Source of the DNA: Hetaerina americana
Taxonomy: Eukaryota; Arthropoda; Insecta; Odonata; Calopterygidae
DNA: 64,000 nt
Direction: 5' to 3'
Assembly (NCBI GenBank): GCA_022747635.1
Contig: JAKTNV010000001.1
Location: forward strand, 36,365,351 to 36,429,350
Position 1 is the first letter of the stretch. Every line of letters begins with the position of its first letter. Shown piece after piece: positions 1-10,700 of the stretch. The notes beneath the pieces are model-generated. The model had not been told where the DNA came from and did no database searches. It was given only the letters and a program-made list of their open reading frames with translations. Both the position numbers and the translations under genes were made by a program.

Positions 1-1014
1 TTAGAAAATAATTTACGATATGAAAACGAAAGTGATAATTATTTTCAGTAAATGTATTTCAAATGTGAAGTGCATTCACCAGTTAATCCTAAGGTCGCGA
101 GTCCAAGTTCCGACTCGTCCATTGTCGTTGGGTTAACTTTGGCAATTTGGTACCAGGAGCTCCCGAACAAAGGAGTCTCCTACTGGTATTTTATGTAAAA
201 TTGGTCACTAGATACGTTCAGAGGGAAAAAAGGAACCTCATATTGATAGTATTAAGTGATACAAAAGTGACGGAATAGATTTTCATAACCACATTCATAA
301 AAACTCTGTTTTGACTGCAGTAATTTATAGACTCTATTTTTCAGTGATCTTTTTAATTTTTTCGCATCTCTGGGTTCTGTTAATATATTTATTTAATCGA
401 TACGAAGCAAATAACAATACCTATTCCACTGTTAAAAAAATATATTTCCATCTGGGTTTCGAACTTCATCATTTTCAGGTGCATAATGTTGGTAGGTGCA
501 AGCTTATATAGCTTCCTCTGAGATAGCGGGTGGGAGGGGGGGTTGGAGGTATTTGGCGGGAGCGGGGTATATGGGAAGGACAATGAACATGAAAGAATAA
601 ATGTGATGGTCATCAAGAAAAATTATTCCAGACATAATTTCGCCTTACTTGGAGTAACATTACTTGGCAATACAAGATGAAACAAGCACTTTATCGAAAT
701 TATGTTTTTATCTCGTGGCCTCTCCTGCAACACTGCAAGTAATTAGGTATGTCTTAGAATGAAAATTACTGGACCCAAACCCGTTTCGAAGGAAAATAAC
801 ACAAATTTAGAGCAATCGTTACGACATTTTTATATCCTCTATGGCGGTGTTTAAACTAAAAAGAGGATACTAATTTAACACAAACGCAAAATTTCCAATC
901 TCTAGACAATCTGCTCGACGTCTTTAATTGAGTTGTTAATACTAATATGGTAGCAATCTTTTTTCGTGAGAGGAATAAATACATTCTTTGTGCGTGCATT
1001 ACGATCGACCGCCA
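1..1014. other. AT-rich non-coding stretch
   Basis: No recognisable gene or repeat. Open frames here are under 80 codons, overlap on both strands and have no family resemblance. A short G-rich patch lies near 525-570. Confidence 0.6.
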
Positions 1015-1050
1015 GCTCCTAGTTGATGATGAAATGCATCAACTAGGAGC
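1015..1050. repeat. Perfect 14-bp inverted repeat (hairpin)
   Basis: The arm gctcctagttgatg at 1015-1028 is matched exactly by its reverse complement catcaactaggagc at 1037-1050, leaving an 8-base loop (atgaaatg). The pairing does not extend beyond the arms, because the next bases are a and a. The arms are mixed-composition sequence rather than AT-only, so the match is more notable than the many AT palindromes in the window. The function is unknown. It could be a small foldback, a remnant of a terminal-inverted-repeat element, or a hairpin RNA. Confidence 0.9.
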
Positions 1051-4000
1051 AGAAGTTTAGACGTAAGTTCAAAAGAATTATTTAATTTCAAAAAAATTTG
1101 AGGGTTTTCATAAAAACATGCCATTTAAGTCGCAGGCGGCATGTACGTGTCATACACACCACCCTGGGTCTCCCTCAGTAGCAAAGGGATCCGTACCCAG
1201 ACTCATCTGCACATCGAAACTTGAAAAGATTGCGTCACGGCTAATGAATTCCCAGGACGACTAACGACAAATTTATTTTTTCCCGCGTAAATCTAAATTT
1301 TCAATTTAGCGCGGGACGACTTTCGAAAGAGCCCGGCGTCTCGTAAGAGAACAACAGGCCTAAAAGGATATTTTAACACTTAGAAAGTAGCGCTGAAATT
1401 AAACCTGGGGCGCACGCCTGCCCGCGACATTTCAATTAATTTCAGAAATCTACAAGTAGTAGTGACGTATTTTTTGCGCGCCTAATCGTACTCATTTTAA
1501 ACAACCAATCCCAATGATCATCTACGACGTAGGGCATGTCGCGGTAATTAATAAGGGGAAAAGCGCCTCATTATTTGCGTCGCTTTATTTAACTCGACGT
1601 CCCTCCTATTCATATATTCTATCTACCACCAGCCCCTTTCATTTCCCATTCACCATTTCCGGGAGCAACATTTGAAAAATGACAAAGGCTAAAGCTAAAA
1701 ATACACAAATTAAGCATCCAAAAGCTCCCTAGAAAGTTTATTCAGGGGAAAATAGTGATATTGTAGCAGCGCATTAAATAATGATGAGTGGTAAAGCATT
1801 TTAACCAACATCTAGTGCTATTTATAAAGGAACTCTTCTGCTAATGAAACATCACTAATTGCCTTTTCAAAACAGCTTCACCGCTTTAAAAAAAAATAAA
1901 ATCCCGACTGGTAACGACGGGAAAATTATAGCCTTTAGCCAGAATCGTACTGGACGGTCCGCAGCAACCTATTCCCTTGTACCTATCGGCTTGAATAAAC
2001 AAACACGCCGCGGGGAATGTCAGTTTCTCATACCTGCCCTGCGTTTTCCTTTCACCTTACTCACATATTAACACTTGTGCAATATATGTAGTCCTTGCTG
2101 TCATAAGTAAATGAATAATACTTAACGCATGGGTATAAACAGTGTCGAAACCGGTTAACCAATAAACATAGGTTAGTTCATCTAAGCAGCGGGAGTATTA
2201 AATTTTTCCAAGTGCATTAAGTAATTATAACATGCAACGTATACAGAAAGAGCCCTGAACAAAATGGGAATGATGAGTTTGGCACAGTCTAAATTACGTA
2301 TTATTGAACCAAGTAAACCATTGAATAAGGATAAGCATGTCATTTTGATGCTACGCATTAATAAAAACGTTGAGTAAATCAGCGTTTCTACAATATTTAA
2401 ATCATCACCACTCCACAGAAACAGTAATTATTGTATTTTTTACTATATAGAAGTACTTTAAACATATTATCTCCATTTGATACATTAATACCTATGTATC
2501 AACGTTAAATAACAACAGTTACTTTAAAAAATATAGCATAACACTCTGGAATGCAATTATTTTAAGATGGTCTACGCTTTAAGGTAGCTTTGTATTGGCA
2601 CGGACTAACTACTGTCATATATTTATATCAATTTGCAATTCTCATTAGTCTACAATGTTTTCCTTCCATGTAAAAAACTTGCTAGCTCGTCTTCCGTTAG
2701 CTCATGGCAATGGAATATGTTAGATTACACAAATATTTTGTGATTTATAAGTTTTTATAGCTTAATACTCTGAATACCCACTTTTTGCGCTATTATTCAA
2801 ATAATTCGGCCTCAATGGCATATAATTCGCATCCCTTTGGATTAGCTCTTTTTCCACTTCTCTTATTTTTCACCGAAGCGAGAGCGGAATTCATGTTAAC
2901 CCATTATAATCTTTTACCAAGTAAACACTTTTTCTACAAAGACTGAATGCAACCAATGAGGTTTGAGATTTTTCCATCATCACTTCCGTACGCGGAGTAA
3001 TTCTGGCTATTTCATTATAGGATCTCGAAAACGGTCAAAAAATTCAGAATACCTTTATTGCATTGAATAATATTTTGGAAAGGCTTCTTTGAAATACTAT
3101 GTAAATATCATGTTAATTCCACGCGGTTTAATGCAAGATAGTATAGTGCCGAAATAATATAATATCTTAAATACATTATATCAGGTGAGAGCATTTCAAT
3201 TCTTTCGTACATGATTCTTTTGCCAGGAGAAATAAGTAAACTAATATTGTCTATTATGACGACATTCCACTGAACCAAATATCAACAAATGATGGTCATT
3301 TCTAGAAGATAAAAATAAAATACAACAAATAAATCATAGAAATTGATACTGAAGCCCATGAGCAAGTGAACCAGCATAGGAAGCAACACAGAACTTACTT
3401 CAGCTATGTTAAACTCTATCAATAAGTAGAGCTACATTTACAACGCATTTTAGTCAAACAAACATACTCAGTGATATTTTAATTTCAAGTAAGTATCAAT
3501 ATGCTAGTCCAACACTCGAGAGCTTTAGTAGTCGGAAAAAAATAATTGCTTCACAAATTTGTTAAGTTTACCGACCGATACACATAACTTACCCCTTTCA
3601 AAAACGTCCATGACATGAAATAACTAAAGCTAATACAAAAACAGACGCGAAATACGACACGACAGTATTAAGGTGAAAATCAATAGTTGACAACGGCTAA
3701 ATAAATGTAGGAAATGGCATGGTAATAACCCGATAGCGTGCGCTCGGACACGGATATTGGGAGACGGAAGTCTGCTTTTTTGAAGGGAAGTATGGAACTA
3801 GAATTAAACAGCCAAACTCGCGAATTTCTGAATAGAAAGAAAACGGGCGTATAATAACAGTCACAGACAAATCTGTATTCGAGAGATTGAGAGGTATTTC
3901 ATGAATGAATTTCACATGAAACAATTTTTCCGAAGATTTTATCACCGAACTCGGACCACTTTTTCTCCACGCTACAGAAATAATACTGAGGCCAACAAAT

Positions 4001-4479
4001 TTGAGCTTTTAGTATATAAAAATGTACTAGTATGTACTCTTAAAAGATTTCCAGTCGCGCCGCGAAATGCATTAAATGGTGGAGCGTGCCGGAAATATAA
4101 TTTACATTTAAGCGCATGCACTTCCGGGTCTTTAAACCCAAAATCATTTATGACTAAAACTTTGGTGAAAGTGACGGTGAGTACGACCAACACATGGACG
4201 TTTCCAAAGGAAAATATCAGAAAACTTACCATTCCTCCATTAATCAGGCTGATTCTAACAAATGTTCGAAAAGGCACCAACTAAATGCGATCGAAATTAC
4301 TTAAATGCACCCAATTTCAGTGCCATTTCGTGAGTTAGCCAATGACTATAACCAATTTTGAGATAAAATATGGAAAATTGGTTAAAATAAAATATAATTT
4401 TCAAAAAACTTCATTATTAATGCTATTCAGCCAAAACTGGCACTAGTTAACCAACCAAGACGCGCTCTTTAACAAATAA
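1051..4479. other. Long AT-rich non-coding stretch
   Basis: There is no gene I can support. A slightly more G+C-rich part at 1130-1450 holds no recognisable frame. Two overlapping opposite-strand open frames near 3700-4284 (up to 127 codons) have no recognisable domain and no consistent splice or start context, so I do not call them genes. Confidence 0.55.
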
Positions 4480-4724
4480 GACCTCTTTGATAGGTATAAG
4501 TACCCCTAACTTGAGTAAAAAGCCCAACGCTGAAAATTCATGCATTCACCGCAGTGGGGTCAGTTCTTCTCCGTGCCACCTGCGGTTTCTCAAAAAGTTA
4601 TGGTATCCGAAAAATAGCTCAACTCCGATACAGCTAAGTGTTTTAGAACCACCCCCGGGATTTGAACAAGACACGCAGTTTAGATTATGTACTTTGCTAC
4701 CACGCCTTTTACCGACTGATCACC
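4480..4724 (-). mobile_element. tRNA-headed SINE, family 1, diverged copy A
   Basis: Read on the minus strand, the element begins near 4724 with a tRNA-like head. An A-box-like segment (gatcagtcggtaaaaggcg) is followed about 35 bases on by a B-box-like gttcaaatccc. The body carries the same ordered blocks as the copies at 36258, 49431 and 51335: a tttttcgg(g/a)tacc block, a gaaacc block, a ggagaa-gaa-tg-cccc block, and a tail resembling the aagtacta/agtactta segment. The opposite arm of a tRNA acceptor stem is absent, so it is not a working tRNA gene. SINEs are copied in trans by LINE machinery. This copy is the most divergent of the four clear ones, which suggests it is old. I aligned it by eye, so the ends are good to about 10 bases. 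Confidence 0.7.
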
Positions 4725-6204
4725 ATTTTTTAATTTTCCCATTCGTATTTATGCTTTATGATTGAATGATTAATGTAATAGAAATAATGTGAAATGAGCA
4801 CTACATTTTTTATTCATAAATTTTCCCTCATCCTCTCTCTGATGCACGAAGCCCACCTCCGCCCACGGATCATGCGCGGGAGAAGGGGGAGAGGGATGGC
4901 GGCTTCAGTCACGGAGCGTGGGAGGTAGCGCACCGGTGGGAACCACAAAACCAAACGAAAGTCCCACTCCACGGCACACGAAGATGATATCGGGAAGTAA
5001 TCGACCGTGGCGGAGGCGGACGGCTCGCGATTTCAATTTTTAGGTCCCCGTTTTTTTTCGCGAAGATAATTTCGAAAGTGGGGCTTAAGAAGACCAGAAG
5101 GACTCTTTCGCAGGCCGGAGGGAGGATTGGGAGAATCTTGGAATTCGTAAATTTTTATTGAATTTTTTTATAACGCACGTGCGTAGGGCCGACGCTGAGA
5201 ATTTAAAAAAAAAATCCCACCTACGTAAAGTTCCCAAAAGGAGACAGCGAGGATGAAGCAAGGAGTGAGAAGGGAGAAATAGAGAGGAGGAGGGAGGGAG
5301 GGGAATTTCAAAAGGCGGCGGAGGGAGAAGGACGAAAATTGGCTTAAGTGTAACGGAGAGAACTAGTCTTTGTGGGCGAAAATAAAAGGAAACTGGTCAC
5401 ATGCCGATCCTAATCGAGGAGAAGCAGACTTCAATTGGCGTGATATATTTCCTCCTCGAATTACATAGCATGGTGGGAAACATGACGAACAGACCAGGAG
5501 ACGAGTTTTTGCGATATCCTGTCGATAGTCATATCGCGATCAAATGAGAATGTTCTTCCTGTTATTAATAAATTCACAGAATACGGAATTAACCGTGAAT
5601 TTTGATTATACACACGCACGTGCATACTTATACCTGTATGCATGTTAGTGCGCGAATAGCTTAAATTTAGGAGATCACAATAGCGTTTATAGAATAGGTA
5701 ACACCAGAAGAATATAAGGGAAATAAAACAAATGGTAGGCATTTATTCAGGAGGACAGAAGAAGAGACTAAAAGTACACCTTATTACAAATAAAAGAGTA
5801 GAATGTATTTTTATTAACATTTAGCTTTCGAGGTTTACTGGAGTTGTAAATAGCTTTGAAGCATCCATCGTTATATTCATTGAAAAGTGTAGCCCTTTTG
5901 GGTTTAACACAGTTATCCTGGGAATGCAATTGCAATAGAGGATATTCTAAGCAAAGGGATTATACAACCCTACGCATTGTGAGATACCCAATCACAATGT
6001 ACAAGGCGAGTAAAATCGGATATGATTTTTCTGCGGATATACGCGCAAAGAGGAAAGTGACTGTTTGCGAAAAGAGAAACCGACGAACCCACAAGGACGC
6101 AATGTTTTCCCAAACGGCACAGTAGGAGATCGTCCGTTCCAGAAACGTTTACTCGCACGAGACTCACGTGACTCAAAATCCAATCGGTTTGATGGAACTT
6201 ACCA
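4725..6204. other. Non-coding stretch with G+C- and purine-rich patch
   Basis: The part at 4840-5340 is richer in G+C and CpG and then becomes purine-rich (gggaggaggaggg-type sequence at 5265-5330). The rest is AT-rich. I recognise no open frame here; the frames at 5856-6183 overlap on both strands and are unconvincing. Confidence 0.5.
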
Positions 6205-6402
6205 ATTTATTTATTTATTTATTCAGTATAAGTCCGAAAACAGCACATTTAGGCTTTTACATCGAACTATTAACAACGATAACAATGTCACATTTACAAA
6301 CACCCAAGCCCTGGATGGAGGGAAACTCACCCAGGCGGGAATCGAACCCGCGACCCTTGGAATGGTAGACGAGGACGTTACCCCGCCGCCACCGGGGCCG
6401 GC
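6205..6402 (-). mobile_element. tRNA-headed SINE, family 2
   Basis: On the minus strand the element starts near 6402 with a G+C-rich tRNA-like head. An A-box-like ggcggcggggtaacg is followed by a consensus B box (gggttcgattcccgcc) at about 6332-6350. The body runs for about 110 bases without resemblance to SINE family 1 and ends in a four-fold aata-type repeat (seen on the plus strand as ttta repeats at 6206-6223). A tRNA-like pol III promoter, an unrelated body and a short simple-repeat tail are the usual architecture of an insect tRNA-derived SINE. The 3' half of the head does not pair with the 5' end, so it is not a functional tRNA. I could not find a convincing target-site duplication. 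Confidence 0.8.
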
Positions 6403-6424
6403 AATGCACGTGCTGCGTGGAATG

Positions 6425-6502
6425 GGAAGGCGAGAGAGAGAAAGAAGGAGAATGAGTGGAAGGAGAGGGGGAGAGAGAGAGAGACAGAGAGGGAGAGGGG
6501 TG
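6425..6502. repeat. GA-rich low-complexity tract
   Basis: This is an almost pure purine run of gaga/ggag units with few interruptions, directly beside the SINE head. Apparent open frames through it (6065-6505 and 6223-6543) are low-complexity by-products. Confidence 0.85.
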
Positions 6503-6979
6503 TGATGGAGTGGGGTGGCGAGTAAAAGCGTTACGTCAACCACCTATGAGTGGAATCGAAAATAAACTAATGTGATTCCGTGTTCTCATAACGGAGCAGT
6601 GTCTTTAAAAATAATCGTACGCTCGGGGCAAGAATTTTTTTCTCAAGTTCTCCAGCGAGGGGAAAACTTTTATACTAGTGGTAAATAAGTATCTTTGGTC
6701 CGCAGCCTTAACTAAAGCAGAGCTGAGCGGCGAAGAAAGTCAATAACCACGTTGATAGCTTAAGTGTTCAACTGAGTGGAAAAAATCACGGCGGCGTGTG
6801 GCGTTCTTCAGAGTTTAAAGATTCCAATGAAGTAAAGAATTTGAACGGCATGCATGCGGAATATCTCCAGCTTCATTTACTGGTATCACATTGTCAATTT
6901 TTAGTTTTCTCAAGTACGGGAACAACTCAAGTTAACTCAAATAATTCTGACTCATTTGATCCTTAGGAACTCGGTTGTG
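6503..6979. other. Non-coding stretch
   Basis: Mixed-composition sequence with no open frame, repeat or structural RNA that I recognise. Confidence 0.5.
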
Positions 6980-7190
6980 ATCCAGCAGTCTTGACACAAG
7001 CAATTTCAATTTTTTTTCACACCCGTAGCTAGCCATTTCCTCCATTTGCAAGAATCTAAATAAGCAATCTTACTGCGACACAGGGTTCTTTAGCCCCAAA
7101 GGATTTGAACCCGCAGTCATAGATGACAAGCTTCGATATTGAACATTGAAATCATGATTCCGATCCACTGATATTCCTCCATTCGTATCA
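6980..7190 (-). mobile_element. Possible old SINE family 1 copy
   Basis: A B-box-like sequence (gggttcaaatcc on the minus strand, near 7107-7120) is followed by a body with a ccatttcct block and neighbouring segments in the same order as the copy at 51335-51597. The A-box region is poorly preserved and I could align only patches. It may be a heavily decayed copy or a chance match. Confidence 0.35.
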
Positions 7191-8953
7191 ACTCCCATGG
7201 AAACGGCCACCTGGAGAATTCATGCTATTCACTGTCAAGGGGTAACGGAGCTCTTAATCGACTTATTCTTGAAAAGAGAACAGTCAAACATTGCAGACAA
7301 GAAATACATCAAATAATAACAGTGCCAGTTTTTTTTACTGATTCGAGTAATACTGAACAACAGTTAAGTCGTAAATTCGCAGTAGTACATCGTCATTGCC
7401 TGGGGGTGTGTCCGTGATCCATAGGCGGTGCTTGAGTTGACCTCCGCTCTCTCTAATGACCGTTTGAATTCGTTCAAAATTTCCATAAAATGGTATAATG
7501 AGAAAATGGAGGTCCTTTGCGTTTGTTTAGGATGCCGATTTACATAACTCCAGGGGATGGATGAAAACGAAACAGGAGAATGAAGACGGACATTAACTAG
7601 AAGTTGGATCTCAACAACAGCTGTGAAAAATCAGTTGCTGAAAAGCTCCTGCCCCTGTATCAATAGTCTCTATAAGGTCGAATCATAAAATCAAATATGT
7701 ACATTTTCTCCAACTTCCGGCGAATATATGTCAATCGCCATTAAAAATATTTAAACACCAAACAATGCTCACACTGAAGTCACTTTTTCCGAGAATGACC
7801 TCTATCATATATTCAACTATTTACGCTCCAATTGTTTAACCGAAAGAGGAATGGAAGTGGTTTTCTTATATTCTAAAATTATAAAAATATTTCATTAAAA
7901 TGTTGCTGGATAAAGGTATTTACGAGTATAGTACATGTATTGTTTTAAAAGATAAAGTTGAATATAAATAAGAACATCAAATAATGTAATATTAGATGAG
8001 TTACATAGTTACCATTAGCCTACGTATGGGTTGTATGGCAGGAAAATCTACGGAATGTAGCATAATTTCAGACTTTAAGCAAAGGAAAAATAATGCTTAA
8101 AAAATTTCAATATTTTATAGCAGGCATTTCGCTTTCAATCATCACGATTTTTGCCTAATTATGTGAAATTCACAAAACTTCCGGAGTCAGCATTCCCCCT
8201 AGTTAATGGTACAAAAGGATAGAATTTCGAAAAGGAATGGATAATTAATTACCCAGGAAAAAGCCGTCGTCATTAAATTTTTATAATTATACTCACTTCT
8301 ATAATTCAAAGAAACTGCTATAGATTCCGCGACAGTTACCTTAACGGAGACTCCCGATAATATGCATTGCAAAGCAATAATTTCAAAGTGTAATCAGTTT
8401 TTTTGAATTTTAAAGTGTCGGCGTTCCCCGGGATTCCAATCGGCATACCTCCCGTCAAGGCGAATGGTTTTTACACTTCGAAACTGGTCCACTTCTCTAA
8501 TTCCAATCGATAATGATTCTCTGTCAAAATCCTCGTTAAAGGTATCATTGAACCCCAATAATTGCCAATATGTTTTTCAAAATTGGTGGTAGTTTGTTGC
8601 CGTTGAAAGTTGGTCGTCACGGACGGAAAAGCGAATGCCGATCGGCGGAGTACATTAAACACCTGACTGAGCGTCAAAGGGGATGGTCCCGTCCCGGCAG
8701 GGGACGAGCGGACTTCAGGGGGACCGCACTCGCGAATATCGGTCAACAGGCATGGGCAAGAGGGAGACGGGTCTCCGCGAAGAGCGCCGTAGACTGCCCG
8801 GGGGTCCTTCTCCGTGGACGCTGATGGAAGGCGCAGGTGAATGAAGAAGAGGGTCGCCACATGAATACCACTTATTCGGGGCCCACGGAATGGTATCGAG
8901 AATGGGCGGATGAGGCGGGAAGAGTAAACGGGAGGTTTTCATTCCGCACTCAC
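7191..8953. other. Non-coding; putative first intron of a minus-strand gene
   Basis: If the exon at 8954-9007 is real, this is the beginning of its first intron. Positions 7191-8400 are AT-rich with nothing recognisable. Positions 8590-8900 are G+C-rich and open in several frames on both strands (for example 8471-8860 on the minus strand), but none of those translations resembles a known domain. Confidence 0.4.
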
Positions 8954-9007
8954 CAGTATCCAGAGTAGGCAGAGGGCCGCGATCCTCCTTCCCAAGGCCT
9001 TCTCCAT
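8954..9007 (-). CDS. Putative first coding exon with signal peptide (partial gene)
   Basis: On the minus strand an ATG at 9007 in good start context (G at -3 and G at +4) opens the peptide MEKALGRRIAALCLLWIL. This has a short basic n-region (K3, R7, R8) and a hydrophobic core (residues 9-18), as in a cleavable signal peptide. After codon 18 the sequence is CTG|GTGAGTGC, a strong splice donor with GT at 8953-8952. Read through unspliced, the frame adds only VSAE and stops. A signal-peptide exon ending near the cleavage region, next to a CpG-rich block just upstream (9008-10700), is a common layout for the first coding exon of a secreted or membrane protein gene. I found no recognisable second exon to the left, so the product is unknown. 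The start, the donor and the hydrophobic core are seen directly; that it is a gene is inference. Confidence 0.45.
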
Positions 9008-10700
9008 GTCTGCGCCCGTACAACGATACACCCTTTTTCTTTCCTCTCGTCTCCCTCCTCCAAAGAAAATATGCCTCCGACTGCCCGGAGAAGAACAAAG
9101 GTGTGCGAATTTGACGATCACGTGCGGAAGAGAAGTGCGGGTAATATATCCGCGGGGTGGAAAATAAAAAGTCAGTCAGGGGGGAAAAACCCTTAATCCC
9201 CGAGAGACCCGTAGGGATTCGGGGTGGGGGCGGGGTCTGGAAGGGGGAGTTGGGCCGCGGGCGAGTGTACAACTACTCGTTTCACTCAACGACGACACTC
9301 GAAGGTAAACGGGAGACTCGAGGAGAAGACGAAGCCGCGAGCAAGCAAGCGTGCTCGCCGACGGAATTCTTGGAAAAAAAGTATAAGTCCCCCACACTCC
9401 AGGTGCGGAGACTTTTTTTTATGTCTTTTCTCTCCTCCCCCGTGAATCTTTGCGATAATCTCCGCAAGCTCGTCCGTCCCACCCGAGGGCTCTCCTCACC
9501 GGAATCCTCTTTTGCCACCCTCTCCTCCGCTCTCTGTCTCCCGCTCCCTTTCCGAACTCCCGAGCGTGGCACTCACCGTCGGCCGACTGTTCCTCTCGCA
9601 CCGAGAGCCGACCGCGAACTGCGACTCCCCTCCTCCGCCCCCCTCCACCTCCTCCACCCCCCCTCTTCCTTCCTCCACCCTTTCCCGCCTCTCCCTCCGC
9701 TCCTCATCCACCGTGCGGTGGAGGGGAGACGCGGAGAGGGATGGAGGGGAGGCGCGAGGGAGGGAGGCCTCCGACTCCTCCACCGCCGCCTCGCTCTCCT
9801 GCCCCAGAGCTCTCTCCCCCACCCCCCGCCCTTCCGCCCCTACGGATCTCCAAAAGCCCCCCTCCCCCTTTTTCCCGTCGTCCCTCCCGTGCCTCCTCAA
9901 CCCTCCCCACAGTACCCCCCCCCACAACAACGCCCTCCCATCCTCTCTCTTTCTCTCGCCCTCTTTCTCGTCTCATCACTCTGGGGAAAAGGGGAAAGAG
10001 TTAGGTTGGGCAGTTTTTGGAGTGGGTGACCTCCCTCCCATTCGTCCTCTTCCAAACTGCCCCCCACAAACAGTGTTCTCCTCCCCTTAAAATACTCTGA
10101 CTCCATTCCCTTCTCTCTCTCTATTGCCGAAGAATGGAAGGTGCCCCTACTTGGTTGTGGACTGCCCCGGGGCATCAAAGATTCCGTCTGAAAGAGCTCC
10201 AGAGCTTCGATCTCCCCCAACCTCCCTCCCCCCCACTTTCAATCCTCGTCCTCACCGCCCATCCCACACCGTTTCGTCCTTCCGTCCCATCTTCTCCCCT
10301 GCCACGCCGCGAATCAAGCGCTCAAACTCCGCATCTCAGAATCATTACGCACGCAGTTTGGGTTCCCCATGCCTCCCATTCCCCCTCGACCCAGGGTGAG
10401 TGAAGCTTGAGATGTGCTGTAAATATTGTTTCGGGGCCTGATTTTCGGTGACTCTTTCCCCCCGCGGAGCCCAAAAACCTCTCTCTTCTTCCCCTACTTC
10501 CCTTCCTCGGGCCCCTCCCTTTCGCGAGATGCAGGCGGGGAAAGGAATAATATGGGCTCGGGGGCAGCGAAGGTCGCCATCGCCGGCCGGTGCGAGAGCG
10601 GAATCGCGGATATCCGTCGGCTCGATCCGCCAAGCTCCCTTTTGTTTGGATGGCTGGCTATGTTTGCCCATTGGCCGCGTTGAAGATTATTTGACCGGAT
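9008..10700. promoter_or_regulatory. CpG/CT-rich island, possible promoter and 5' leader
   Basis: This block contrasts sharply with its AT-rich surroundings. It has frequent CG dinucleotides (gccgcgggcg, ccgccgcctcgc) and long pyrimidine runs on the plus strand, especially 9500-9960. Many overlapping open frames of 60-290 codons cross it on both strands, but their translations are low-complexity P/S/R/G-rich and reflect base composition. It lies immediately upstream, on the minus strand, of the putative signal-peptide exon, which fits a promoter plus untranslated leader. On the plus strand a strong splice-donor-like CCAGG|GTGAGT (GT at 10396-10397) raises the possibility of a divergent plus-strand transcript. 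I identified no TATA box or initiator with confidence. Confidence 0.4.

Noticed and set aside
3697..4284. Overlapping 82-, 102- and 127-codon frames
   Set aside because: They are antisense to one another and lack domains. The gtgagt at 4175-4180 alone does not make an exon.
9157..10090. Open frames of 144-290 codons on both strands
   Set aside because: They are P/S/R/G-rich low-complexity translations of a CT/CpG-rich block and overlap each other in several frames, so base composition explains them.
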